Source: Streptococcus oralis subsp. dentisani (GTDB lineage: Bacteria > Bacillota > Bacilli > Lactobacillales > Streptococcaceae). Taken from it: DNA of 64,000 bases. The position numbers and the translations under genes are program-made. Shown here piece by piece: positions 35,846-44,084 of this stretch; position 1 is the first letter of the stretch, and each line of letters starts with the position of its first letter. The stretch is taken from contig NZ_CP034442.1 in the NCBI RefSeq assembly GCF_007475365.1, positions 868,001 to 932,000 on the forward strand, in the 5' to 3' direction. The notes beneath the pieces were generated by a model that searched no databases, was not told where the DNA came from, and saw nothing but the letters and a program-made list of their open reading frames with translations.

Positions 35846-36029
35846 ATAGTTGGTCTAATGTTTTTCCTAAGCATCTGCAAATGGACTGGCAGAGGGAGAG
35901 ACTCGGATTGTATTTCCCAGCTTCAATCAAGCCTATAGTCTGCCTAGTAACGCCCACAGCTTCGGCCAAATCCCCTTGTGTTAAATCACGCTCCACCCGA
36001 GCTAATTTTAACTTTAAATTTTTAGCCAC
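35820..36029 (-). CDS. Small XRE-family HTH regulator (CylR2-like)
   Basis: 69 residues, nearly all HTH: LTQGDLAEAVGVTRQTIGLIEAGKYNPSLSLCQSICRCLGKTLDQLF. The length and the R-Q-T-I-x-x-I-E-x-x-K-Y-N-P-S-L pattern match the CylR2 type of dimeric repressor. It has its own promoter (36077-36104) and is co-transcribed with two membrane proteins, an arrangement seen with CylR2/CylR1. Autoregulation is likely; the inducing signal is unknown. Confidence 0.9.
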   Translation of the reverse strand: MAKNLKLKLARVERDLTQGDLAEAVGVTRQTIGLIEAGKYNPSLSLCQSICRCLGKTLDQLFWEEEDEK

Positions 36030-36076
36030 TAGCGTCCTCCTTCACATTCTTAAAAAGTTGCGCTTCTTTTAAAAAC

Positions 36077-36104
36077 ATTATACCATATATCTAACTTAAT
36101 GCAA
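36077..36104 (-). promoter_or_regulatory. Promoter of the CylR2-like module
   Basis: Minus strand: TTGCAT (36099-36104), 16-base spacer, TGGTATAAT with TATAAT at 36077-36082. Confidence 0.78.
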
Positions 36105-36147
36105 TATATAAATGTCATTTTGTAAGATTTTATTAACAAAAAAAACT

Positions 36148-36171
36148 CTCTACTACAAAAAATAGAGAGCA
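36148..36171 (-). terminator. Terminator after the HAD phosphatase gene
   Basis: ctctcta / tagagag stem with a 10-base loop, then eight T residues on the minus strand. Confidence 0.82.
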
Positions 36172-36177
36172 TTGCCT

Positions 36178-36774
36178 TTAAATATAGGATTTCAAAATAT
36201 CAACGACATCACTTCTTTTCTTGACCTGATGGGCCTTTATGCCCAATTTCTGAGCTGCGTTTGTATTGTCCTCAATATCGTCTAGAAAGACACAATTTGT
36301 AGGATCTAGCTGGTATTTATCGAGAATCTCCTTAAACATTACCAAATCAGGCTTTATAGCTTTTATATCATAGGATAAGACAAAGCCATCTAAAAGTTCT
36401 TTTAAGGGAGATAGTTGCTCTTCCAGCAAGTCATAAAATACCTTTGAGGTATTGGACAAGACAAAGATGCGATGCCCCTTTTTCTTTAGTTCTGACAAGA
36501 CAGGAAAGACTTCCGTATAAATGTCAATGTAGCTAGGCCAGTTCCAGATAACTTCTTCGACCTTCTTTTGATAGGTCCTGCCAATCATTGACACAACTTT
36601 AAGCACCAACTCTTCTCTCGTCATGGTTCCAAGATCTAATCTTTCCCAAAGCCCCGACTGAAAAATGGCCTTATCTAAAATCAAATATTCTTCCTTCGTA
36701 TCCGAAACACCTTGTAAAATCTTATCCTTGTTCCATTCTAATAAAACGTTGCCCATATCTAGTATGATATCCAT
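36178..36774 (-). CDS. HAD-superfamily hydrolase (subfamily IA)
   Basis: 198 residues. Motif I at the start is DMGNVLLEW (first Asp; the second Asp of DxD is replaced by Asn, as in several HAD-IA members), motif II is VLSNTS, motif III has Lys in IKPDLVMFKEIL, and motif IV is FLDDIEDN. The cap domain sits between I and II. It likely dephosphorylates a small sugar or nucleotide phosphate; substrate unknown. It lies 59 bases after the acetyltransferase gene and may be co-transcribed with it. Confidence 0.87.
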   Translation of the reverse strand: MDIILDMGNVLLEWNKDKILQGVSDTKEEYLILDKAIFQSGLWERLDLGTMTREELVLKVVSMIGRTYQKKVEEVIWNWPSYIDIYTEVFPVLSELKKKGHRIFVLSNTSKVFYDLLEEQLSPLKELLDGFVLSYDIKAIKPDLVMFKEILDKYQLDPTNCVFLDDIEDNTNAAQKLGIKAHQVKKRSDVVDILKSYI

Positions 36775-36833
36775 TAGCCCACCTCCATAGTGATGTGAAG
36801 ATTTCCTCTCTGCTTTATGCCTTCATGTTTACC

Positions 36834-37244
36834 TTACAAATCCTTTTGGTAATAATATCTTTGCCCTGTGTAGGGATAGTCTTGCAAGGTAAAGACTTCC
36901 TTGTAGCCATGCCTTTTATAAAAATCTGGCGCTTGAAACTGGTAAGTATTCACGAAAGCAAACTGACAGTTTCGTTTCTTAGCTTCACTTTCAACTTCCT
37001 GCAATAGTTTTGAACCGATTCCCTGTCCTCGCGATTCCTCTTTCACAAACAAATACTCGATTTCCAACCAATTTCCGAAAGTCTCTGCTACCAAGCCCGC
37101 CAAGAGATTGCCCTTTTCATCTTCGACATAAAGATTCAGTGGCTCGCTTTCAGCCTCTTCTCTTTTGGAACGATTATAAGCACGAATCAGATTTCCTATT
37201 TCTTGCGCTTTCTGGGACGCTTTATTTTCCAATCTAAAGTGCAT
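36834..37244 (-). CDS. GNAT acetyltransferase
   Basis: 136 residues. Acetyl-CoA binding motif ESRGQGIGSKLLQEVE, followed by FAFVNTYQFQAPDFYKRHGYKEVF, typical of small single-domain GNATs. Target unknown. Upstream of the HAD gene on the same strand. Confidence 0.86.
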   Translation of the reverse strand: MHFRLENKASQKAQEIGNLIRAYNRSKREEAESEPLNLYVEDEKGNLLAGLVAETFGNWLEIEYLFVKEESRGQGIGSKLLQEVESEAKKRNCQFAFVNTYQFQAPDFYKRHGYKEVFTLQDYPYTGQRYYYQKDL

Positions 37245-37309
37245 CCAAACCTCCTTCGAACTGTTACAGCTTGATTATAATCTTATTTCAATAGACTGTC
37301 AAACTAAAA

Positions 37310-37338
37310 AGAACTCACCAAGCAAAGTTGATGAGTTC
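37310..37338 (-). terminator. Terminator after the amino acid permease
   Basis: About 11-base stem (gaactcaccaa / ttgatgagttc, one G-T pair) with a 6-base loop, followed by TTTTTAG on the minus strand. Confidence 0.8.
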
Positions 37339-37343
37339 ATGAT

Positions 37344-38708
37344 TTATTTCCTAAATTTCCACTGGCTATAAATTCCGAAACCGATAATCCAGATAGCAGA
37401 ACCAACTGCCCCCATGAAGGTAGACTCTTGTAAAAAGAGGGTTACAAAGACAAAAATAAAGAAGAGCATGGTTAAAGGATTTAAGAAACGATACTGAGGC
37501 ATGAGGTAGCCATCCGCCATGAAGTCTTGTGACTTGCGGTATTTGAGATGAGCCACCATGATCAAGATATAAATCGCGATGTAAACACCTGATGAAGACG
37601 CCGTAATCAAAGCAAAGGCATCGGAAACACCTGGCAAAACATTGATAAAGGCAGCTAGAGCAATCAAGATTGCTGAGGCAATAATGGCATTTTGCGGAAC
37701 ATTGTGACGAGAAAGATTATCTGCCTTGATCGCTTTTAAGAAGCGATTGGGTGAATCATGGGCAATCTGGTAAAGGTGTCGCCCTGTTGAATAGAGGGTT
37801 GAATTAAGAGCAGATGCTGCCGACGTCAAAACAACGAAGTTAATCAGAGCTGCCGCCCACTTGATACCTGCTAGCTCAAAAACCGTTACAAATGGTGAAT
37901 CTGAAGAAGCAAGTTCTCTCCAGGGAATGATAGACATAATGGCTAATAGGGCTCCACCATAGAAGAAGACAATTCGGAGGGGAATTTCTTTAACTGCTTT
38001 TGGCAAAACCTGACGAGGATTCTTGGTTTCAGAAGTTGTCACTCCGATAAACTCAATCATCAGATAGGCAAAAAATACCATTTGAAAAGCCATGACAAAG
38101 TTCATAACACCGTTTGGGAAAAGAGAGAACTGATTGCTGATATTTGCCAAACTTGCAGCACCATGCGGTGTCTCAAATCCTGTCAAAACCATAAAGGCTC
38201 CCGTTGCAATCATAGCTAAAATAGCCACAATTTTAACCATAGCAAACCAAAACTCGACTTCTCCAAAGAGCTTAACTGCAATCAGATTGACCAAGGCCAA
38301 AATCGTTAAAAAGACAATCTGGATCAGCCAACTAGGCCAGCTAGGAAACCAAAACTGAACATAATGCGAGATCGCAGTGATTTCTGCCATACCGATAAAG
38401 ACAACAGACAACCAATAAGACCAAACCGAGAAATAACCCCAGCCTTTCCCCAAATGACGGGTGATAAAGTTGATAAAAGTATGTTGTTCTGGATCCTGGT
38501 AGAGCATCTCTCCAACAGCCCTCATCATCAAAAACATAAAGGCTCCTGTAATCATGTAAATCAGGATGATAGAAGGTCCAGTAAGGCTGATGGAGCGACC
38601 GGCACCTAGGAAAAGACCTGTTCCGATTGTTCCCGCAATAGCCATCACCTGAACATGGCGATTGGTTAATCCACGATCCATCTTATTTTTTTTCTTATTT
38701 TCACTCAT
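37344..38708 (-). CDS. APC-superfamily amino acid permease
   Basis: 454 residues from MSENKKKNKMDRGLTNRHVQVMAIAGTIG. This start is chosen because AGGAG lies 7 bases before it; the upstream ATG (38729) has no such site. About 12 TM helices with the AAT-family signature (MAIAGTIGTGLFLGAGRSISLTGPS) near the N-terminus and the E-F-I-G-V-T motif. D-Ala/D-Ser/Gly or other neutral amino acids are typical substrates; this cannot be fixed here. Flanked by terminators, so monocistronic. Confidence 0.9.
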   Translation of the reverse strand: MSENKKKNKMDRGLTNRHVQVMAIAGTIGTGLFLGAGRSISLTGPSIILIYMITGAFMFLMMRAVGEMLYQDPEQHTFINFITRHLGKGWGYFSVWSYWLSVVFIGMAEITAISHYVQFWFPSWPSWLIQIVFLTILALVNLIAVKLFGEVEFWFAMVKIVAILAMIATGAFMVLTGFETPHGAASLANISNQFSLFPNGVMNFVMAFQMVFFAYLMIEFIGVTTSETKNPRQVLPKAVKEIPLRIVFFYGGALLAIMSIIPWRELASSDSPFVTVFELAGIKWAAALINFVVLTSAASALNSTLYSTGRHLYQIAHDSPNRFLKAIKADNLSRHNVPQNAIIASAILIALAAFINVLPGVSDAFALITASSSGVYIAIYILIMVAHLKYRKSQDFMADGYLMPQYRFLNPLTMLFFIFVFVTLFLQESTFMGAVGSAIWIIGFGIYSQWKFRK

Positions 38709-38735
38709 ATAGTCTCCTATTTTATTCAAAAAACC

Positions 38736-38777
38736 AAAAAGGAGTTGAGCAAGGCAAAGCCTCTACTACTCCTTTTT
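38736..38777. terminator. Terminator between greA and the permease gene
   Basis: aaaaaggagt / actccttttt stem with a 22-base interior that can fold further (aaggc / gcct); T-run on the minus strand behind greA. Confidence 0.75.
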
Positions 38778-38785
38778 CATTCTAT

Positions 38786-39268
38786 TTAGGCTGTTTTTTC
38801 AACCTTTAAGATTTTGACATCATAGCTACCAACTGGTGTTTCAATGGTCGCTGTATCACCAGTCTTCTTGCCGATCAAGGCTTGTCCAATTGGGCTCTCA
38901 TTTGAAACCTTACCAGCAAAAGCATCTGCACCTGCGGAACCGACGATGATATAGACTTCTTTGTCATCTTCACCGATTTCTTGGATCGTTACAGTCTTAC
39001 CGATTGCTACCTCATCTTGGGCAACTGCATCGCTATTAACGATTTCAGCATAGCGAATTTTTGTTTCTAGACTTGAAATTTGTCCTTCAACAAAAGCTTG
39101 CTCATCCTTAGCTGCTTCATACTCACTATTTTCTGAAAGGTCTCCGTAGGAACGAGCAATTTTGATACGTTCTACCACTTCAGGACGACGAACGAGTTTC
39201 AACTCCTCTAATTCTTTTTCTAGTTTTTCCTTCTCTTCAAGGGTCATTGGGTAAGTTTTTTCTGCCAT
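38786..39268 (-). CDS. greA: Transcription elongation factor GreA
   Basis: 160 residues from [15 protein letters not shown]; the ATG three codons upstream is out of line with the family. An N-terminal antiparallel coiled coil (about 5-75) carries the acidic tip in [20 protein letters not shown], and a C-terminal FKBP-like domain follows. It rescues backtracked RNA polymerase by stimulating transcript cleavage. It follows mltG, as in pneumococcus. Confidence 0.96.
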   Translation of the reverse strand: MAEKTYPMTLEEKEKLEKELEELKLVRRPEVVERIKIARSYGDLSENSEYEAAKDEQAFVEGQISSLETKIRYAEIVNSDAVAQDEVAIGKTVTIQEIGEDDKEVYIIVGSAGADAFAGKVSNESPIGQALIGKKTGDTATIETPVGSYDVKILKVEKTA

Positions 39269-39305
39269 TTTTCTCAACTTTCTTTTCTTAATTTGTTTTT
39301 AAAAC

Positions 39306-39333
39306 AAAATTATGTGGAAAACCACATAATTTT
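39306..39333 (-). terminator. Terminator after mltG
   Basis: Perfect 12-base stem (aaaattatgtgg / ccacataatttt), 4-base loop, T-rich tail on the minus strand. It overlaps the last bases of the mltG stop codon. Confidence 0.88.
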
Positions 39334-41005
39334 AGTTTGAACTACTTGATTGGGTTAATTTGCTATTGATGTGTTCTGCAACGTTTTGATCATGTTCTTC
39401 TTTGGTCGTTGCAAAGTACACTTTACCATCTTCGACATTGGCTACAAAGTATAAGTAGTCACTCTTTGTCTGATTTACACTTGCTTCGATGGCATCCAGA
39501 CTTGGACTGTCTACCGGTCCAGGCATGAGGCCAAGGTGTGTATAAACATTGTAAGGTGAATCAATCGTTGTATCAATTCCAGCATCATCCGCTAGGCTAA
39601 TCTTTTGACCAAGCTTGCCTTGAGCATACAGGATAGCGATATTACTTTGAAGCGGCATACCGAGATTTAGGCGATTATAGAAGACACCAGCAATTTTCTT
39701 GCGGTCTTCCGTCTTGGCACCTTCTTTTTCAACAAGAGAAGCGATACTGAGCAATTCATTGACAGTCAGATTCTTTTCTTTGATCGTAGCGTAATATGGT
39801 GACAAGGCTTTATCCATAGCAGCTAACATCTCATCAATCAAACTTTCAACTGTAGTGCTTTCTTTGATGGTATAAGTTGCTGGGAAAAGGTAACCTTCTA
39901 GGCGATAACGAACCCCGCTATCTTTTGTTGGTAGACTTCCAAGCAAGTTTGGATACTTGGCTACTAATTGTGAGATAAAGGTCTCATCTTGAGCTTTTGC
40001 CAAGAAAGCATCCGCAGTAAGCGGCTCTTTAAATTCACCTTGAAGTTGCCCTACTGTTTGAGCGATTTGCTCTAATGTATATCCTTCTGGAATTGTCAGG
40101 CTTGCAAGAGCTGGTTCTTGAGGTTCAGGAGTTCCACCTTTTTGCAATTCTTGGATCAATTCATCTGTACTCATGCTCTTCTTCAAGTTGTAATAACCTG
40201 ATTTTAAGTCTGCACTCTTATATTTAGCATACAAACTAAAGATAAGTCCATGTTTTACCAAACCAGATTTTTCCAAAGTGCTCCCAATTTCTTGAATATT
40301 TGAACCTTCTGGGATTTGAACCGTTACGTAGTCCTTAGAGCTCGCATCAACTGGTTTTAAGGATTCTTGAACGTATCCATAACCAAAGAATCCACCAATA
40401 CCTACGAGCACTAGGAGAACTAGGAAAGTTAGCAAGCAACCTTTGGCTTTTGATTTCTTCTTTTTCTTAGCTGGTTTTACTCCTTCACGGCGACTACGAC
40501 TTGGAGAATCTGTTAGGTTATCAACTTTCTCAACTGGAGCAGGGACTACATTCTCCACAACAGGAGGGACTGATTCTTCTTTATTGTCATCCATTTTATA
40601 GGAAACAGCCACTTTAGTTGGAGTAGTATTAAACTCTTTCTCTTCCTTTTTAGGCTCTACAGCATCAATCTTGGCTGGTGCAGGCTCTTCTAGTTTTGAC
40701 TCTTCTGGTTCTGGTGCTGGTGCTGTCACTTCGCTTGATTCAAAACTTGGGCGTGGTGGCACACTTGGGGCATTTTTAAGGATTTCATCGACAGTTGACA
40801 GAGAGTCTACCATTAAATCTTCTGTGGCAAGATTTGATTCTTGTTCAGAAGGGGCAGGTGGAGTTACTTGAGAAGATGGAGTTGGTGGGGTAGTTGGACT
40901 TTCATCCTCTTTTCCTCTTCTTTCTCTCTCTCTGACTCTCTCTAAATCGCGTAAAATCTGTTCTTTAAAGCTTAATGTTTCTTCTTCTCTTGATTTCTCG
41001 CTCAA
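39332..41005 (-). CDS. mltG: Endolytic murein transglycosylase MltG, TTG start
   Basis: 557 residues from TTG at 41003-41005 (LSEKSREEETLSFKEQILRDLE), chosen because AAGGAGG lies exactly 7 bases before it and pneumococcal MltG begins SEKSREEE. A longer ATG reading (41038) lacks a site. A cytoplasmic, acidic and Pro-rich region (about 1-175) is followed by one TM helix (CLLTFLVLLVLVGIGGFFGYGY), a LysM-like segment, and the YceG catalytic domain with SIASLVEKEGAKTEDR (catalytic Glu) and SPYNVYTHLGLMPGPVDSPS. It cuts nascent peptidoglycan in the septal/peripheral machinery. Confidence 0.95.
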   Translation of the reverse strand: MSEKSREEETLSFKEQILRDLERVRERERRGKEDESPTTPPTPSSQVTPPAPSEQESNLATEDLMVDSLSTVDEILKNAPSVPPRPSFESSEVTAPAPEPEESKLEEPAPAKIDAVEPKKEEKEFNTTPTKVAVSYKMDDNKEESVPPVVENVVPAPVEKVDNLTDSPSRSRREGVKPAKKKKKSKAKGCLLTFLVLLVLVGIGGFFGYGYVQESLKPVDASSKDYVTVQIPEGSNIQEIGSTLEKSGLVKHGLIFSLYAKYKSADLKSGYYNLKKSMSTDELIQELQKGGTPEPQEPALASLTIPEGYTLEQIAQTVGQLQGEFKEPLTADAFLAKAQDETFISQLVAKYPNLLGSLPTKDSGVRYRLEGYLFPATYTIKESTTVESLIDEMLAAMDKALSPYYATIKEKNLTVNELLSIASLVEKEGAKTEDRKKIAGVFYNRLNLGMPLQSNIAILYAQGKLGQKISLADDAGIDTTIDSPYNVYTHLGLMPGPVDSPSLDAIEASVNQTKSDYLYFVANVEDGKVYFATTKEEHDQNVAEHINSKLTQSSSSN

Positions 41006-41100
41006 AAGCTTTACCTCCTTGTTGGCAATCCATAACATTATATCTTAAAAGTCGCAGAAAAGCAACAAAATATACCTTTCTCCAACTATATTTCTTGTTT

Positions 41101-41589
41101 TCAAGGCTTCCAAACCATGTTATACCAAGTCTCACCTGCATAGGTGGACTGGGATATTCCTTCATTAACAAATCCATGTTTTTCGTAATAGGAGATAAGG
41201 TAATCATGACAGGTCAGGTTAATGCCTTCTCGTTCATGTTCTAAAGCGACTTCCTTCAGAGCACTTAACAGTTTTTTCCCCACTCCCAAAGCTTGCGCTT
41301 CCTTAGCTATGGAGAGACAGGTCACAGAAATATAACCTCCAGGTTTATGGCTATAGTCTTTTATTTCTTCTGTAAAGGACTGATCTTGTAGATGACGATG
41401 TGGGACGACCGGACCTTCAATGTAGCCAAGGATACGTCCCTCTTTTTCAGCGACGAGAAAGCTGGTCTGAATTTCCCGCAAATGGGCCTCAAAGACCGAA
41501 CGAGGAATGGCTTCTTCAAGGGAGAAATTCTCCAGCTCTATCTCTAAAATACGATCTAAATCCGAAAATCTTGCTTGTCTGATTTTCAT
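41101..41589 (-). CDS. GNAT acetyltransferase (second of tandem pair)
   Basis: 162 residues. Acetyl-CoA motif SIAKEAQALGVGKKLLSALKEVAL, ending HGFVNEGISQSTYAGETWYNMVW. It overlaps the preceding GNAT by 4 bases (ATGA). Sequence suggests an arylalkylamine N-acetyltransferase-like subgroup, but no substrate is assignable. The murC-GNAT-GNAT-mltG order is conserved in pneumococcus. Confidence 0.88.
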   Translation of the reverse strand: MKIRQARFSDLDRILEIELENFSLEEAIPRSVFEAHLREIQTSFLVAEKEGRILGYIEGPVVPHRHLQDQSFTEEIKDYSHKPGGYISVTCLSIAKEAQALGVGKKLLSALKEVALEHEREGINLTCHDYLISYYEKHGFVNEGISQSTYAGETWYNMVWKP

Positions 41590-42065
41590 ATTTCCTCCTG
41601 ATAAAAAGGATTAGCCCAAGTCAGATACCATTCAGAACCACTGCCATAATGACTCCCTGTCACTTCTTCCTCAACAAAGCCATTCATTTCAAAATATGAT
41701 AGTAACTCATCAGGACTTTGCAAAAGAATACCTTGGTAATCTAGCTCGACAGTCACTTGTTTCAAGCTGGCAAGGAGAAGAGTTCCCAAACCTTGCCCAA
41801 GACGGTCTGGATGAATGGCTAGATGCTTGATTTCAAGGCTCGCGCTTGTTTGAGTGTGAGTTCCTGACAATTCAGCCCCAAGAATATAGCCCACAAGCTG
41901 GTTTTCATCTCTAGCTACAAGAAAGGTACCCGCAGTCTTGCGGATACTCTCTTCTAAGGATTGGAGGCTAAGTGACTCTTCTGATGAAGGATTGGCTTCT
42001 TCAATCGCCAACATTTCGTCTAAATCTGATAAGGTGGCTTGCCTTATAGTGATTGGAATTTCCAT
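41586..42065 (-). CDS. GNAT acetyltransferase (first of tandem pair)
   Basis: About 159 residues from MEIPITIRQATLSDLDEMLAIEEAN. An earlier ATG (42086) exists but lies inside murC; the AAGGA site right after the murC stop points to 42065. Acetyl-CoA motif LAIHPDRLGQGLGTLLLASLKQV. It shares plan and N-terminus (IRQA-SDLD-IL-IE) with the next gene, so the pair probably arose by duplication. Confidence 0.86.
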   Translation of the reverse strand: MEIPITIRQATLSDLDEMLAIEEANPSSEESLSLQSLEESIRKTAGTFLVARDENQLVGYILGAELSGTHTQTSASLEIKHLAIHPDRLGQGLGTLLLASLKQVTVELDYQGILLQSPDELLSYFEMNGFVEEEVTGSHYGSGSEWYLTWANPFYQEEI

Positions 42066-42075
42066 CTGGTTTTCC

Positions 42076-43410
42076 TTATTGGACATTGCTTGTCAAGTTA
42101 GACAAAAGACCTTCAAATGAGTACTCATAGGTTTGGATGTCTCCGGCACCCATAAAGACATAGACAGCATTGTCATGGTCTAGGAGTGGCGATACATTTT
42201 CAACGGTGATGACTTGGTTTTTCTTAGTGATCTTGCTTGCTAGATCTTCTACCTTGACATCTCCGTGATCTACCTCACGTGCTGATCCATAGATTTGCGC
42301 TAAGTAGACTGCATCTGCCTGATTCAAGGCTTGGGCAAAATCATCCAACAAGGCGATGGTTCTTGTAAAGGTATGCGGTTGGAAGATTGCTACGATTTCC
42401 TTGCTTGGGTATTTCTGACGAGCCGCATCCAAGGTCGCGATGATTTCTGTTGGATGGTGGGCAAAGTCATCAATGATCACTGTATCATTGACAATTTTCT
42501 CAGTGAAACGACGCTTGACACCCGCAAAGGTTTTCAAGTGTTCACGCACCAAGTTCAAATCAAATCCTGCTGTGTAAAGAAGACCAATAACAGCTGTCGC
42601 ATTCATGATATTGTGACGACCAAAGGTTGGAATGTGGAATTGTCCCAATTCTTGACCACGGAAGTGAACTGTAAAGGTTGATCCAGTCGTAGAACGAAGG
42701 AGATCACTAGCTACAAAGTCATTGCCCTCAGCTTCAAACCCATAGTAATAGATTGGCGCATTGGCTGTGATCTTACGCAACTCAGCATCCTCACCGTATA
42801 CAAACAAACCTTTGGTAATTTGTTTGGCATAGTCGTTAAAGGCATTGAAAACATCCTCTAGACTTGTAAAGTAGTCTGGATGATCAAAGTCAATGTTGGT
42901 GATGATAGAGTATTCTGGATGGTAAGGCATGAAATGGCGCTCGTATTCGTCTGATTCGAAGACAAAATATTTAGCATTTTCTGAACCACGACCTGTCCCA
43001 TCACCAATCAAAAAGCTGGTGTCTGTGATGTGAGACAAGACGTGTGACAACATACCAGTCGTTGAAGTTTTCCCATGTGCTCCTGCCACTCCCATGCTGA
43101 CAAAGTCGCGCATAAAGCTACCTAGGAATTCGTGGTAACGTTTGTAGCTGATACCATTTTGATCTGCATAGGCGATTTCAACGTTGTTATCTGGACGGAA
43201 GGCATTTCCAGCGATAATCTCCACATCACCTTGTAGGTTCTTTTCATCAAAAGGAAGAATCGCAATTCCTGCCTGCTCTAGTCCACGTTGAGTAAAGTAG
43301 TACTTTTCAACGTCTGACCCTTGAACCTTATGCCCCATTTGGTGCAACATCAAGGCCAAGGCACTCATCCCTGATCCCTTGATTCCAATAAAATGATATG
43401 TTTTTGACAT
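42076..43410 (-). CDS. murC: UDP-N-acetylmuramate--L-alanine ligase
   Basis: 444 residues. N-terminal Rossmann [15 protein letters not shown]-loop [10 protein letters not shown] (GKT 113-115), central [10 protein letters not shown], and C-terminal FQPHTFTRT and [10 protein letters not shown]. It adds L-alanine to UDP-MurNAc, the first amino acid of the peptidoglycan stem, in the cytoplasm. Upstream neighbour is a small basic protein gene 11 bases away. Confidence 0.97.
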   Translation of the reverse strand: MSKTYHFIGIKGSGMSALALMLHQMGHKVQGSDVEKYYFTQRGLEQAGIAILPFDEKNLQGDVEIIAGNAFRPDNNVEIAYADQNGISYKRYHEFLGSFMRDFVSMGVAGAHGKTSTTGMLSHVLSHITDTSFLIGDGTGRGSENAKYFVFESDEYERHFMPYHPEYSIITNIDFDHPDYFTSLEDVFNAFNDYAKQITKGLFVYGEDAELRKITANAPIYYYGFEAEGNDFVASDLLRSTTGSTFTVHFRGQELGQFHIPTFGRHNIMNATAVIGLLYTAGFDLNLVREHLKTFAGVKRRFTEKIVNDTVIIDDFAHHPTEIIATLDAARQKYPSKEIVAIFQPHTFTRTIALLDDFAQALNQADAVYLAQIYGSAREVDHGDVKVEDLASKITKKNQVITVENVSPLLDHDNAVYVFMGAGDIQTYEYSFEGLLSNLTSNVQ

Positions 43411-43421
43411 GCTTTTCTCCC

Positions 43422-44033
43422 TTATTCAGTGATTCTTGTCAGATTCAACTCTTGGGCAACCTGACGTTCCTGTTCTGTTTGCTTATTCTTTTTATTATAG
43501 ATTTGACTCTTCTTTAGAAAATCATAGTTGTTCTTTTTATTTTTTCCCGTTTGGGTTTTCGGAGTTGGAGTCGCCACTTGGCCAACCTCTTCAGCTAGAA
43601 TATAGTGAGACTGGATCAAGTTTTTGCTAAACTTGGCAAACTCACCTGGATTTTCCTTTTGAAATGGTGCTGTTGGTTGGCTTCCATGACGAGCATGTGT
43701 GGAAGAAGAATGACGTCTGGTATGATTAACGTCTTGCGTCAAGTATTTGGCTGAACGTTTCTTTTTTAGATCCGCACGCGCTTCTTCTCGAGCCATCTCA
43801 GCATAAGTCTTTTCAACTTTTTTTACTTCTGGAGCTGGTTCTGGCTTTTTGCTAACCACAGGAGCAACTACACTAGCTTTCTCAACAATAGGAGACCATT
43901 CTAAATAGTTTTTATCGCGGTAATCGCCTTTGATATTGCTGATAAAGTCAGACTCATCATACAAGTCCATGACTGGCATTTCGGTCAGCATGATCTCATC
44001 ATCTGACACCAATGGAAATCGATCTTGTTTCAT
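43422..44033 (-). CDS. Conserved hypothetical protein, disordered and basic
   Basis: 203 residues. Acidic start ([20 protein letters not shown]), then low-complexity Lys/Pro/Ala stretches ([32 protein letters not shown]), His/Arg/Ser-rich middle, and Lys/Asn-rich tail. No membrane segment or signal. It occupies the same position between snf2 and murC in pneumococcus. It may be a nucleic-acid or wall-machinery binding protein, but nothing proves it. Promoter TTGAAA-16-TATAAT at 44057-44084. Confidence 0.8.
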   Translation of the reverse strand: MKQDRFPLVSDDEIMLTEMPVMDLYDESDFISNIKGDYRDKNYLEWSPIVEKASVVAPVVSKKPEPAPEVKKVEKTYAEMAREEARADLKKKRSAKYLTQDVNHTRRHSSSTHARHGSQPTAPFQKENPGEFAKFSKNLIQSHYILAEEVGQVATPTPKTQTGKNKKNNYDFLKKSQIYNKKNKQTEQERQVAQELNLTRITE

Positions 44034-44056
44034 TTTGTATTTCCTTTCAACACTTC

Positions 44057-44084
44057 ATTATAGCGTATTGTCTTGATTTTTCAA
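44057..44084 (-). promoter_or_regulatory. Promoter of the basic protein-murC-GNAT-GNAT group
   Basis: Minus strand: TTGAAA (44079-44084), 16-base spacer, TATAAT (44057-44062). The -35 overlaps the last codons of the snf2 gene. Confidence 0.78.
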
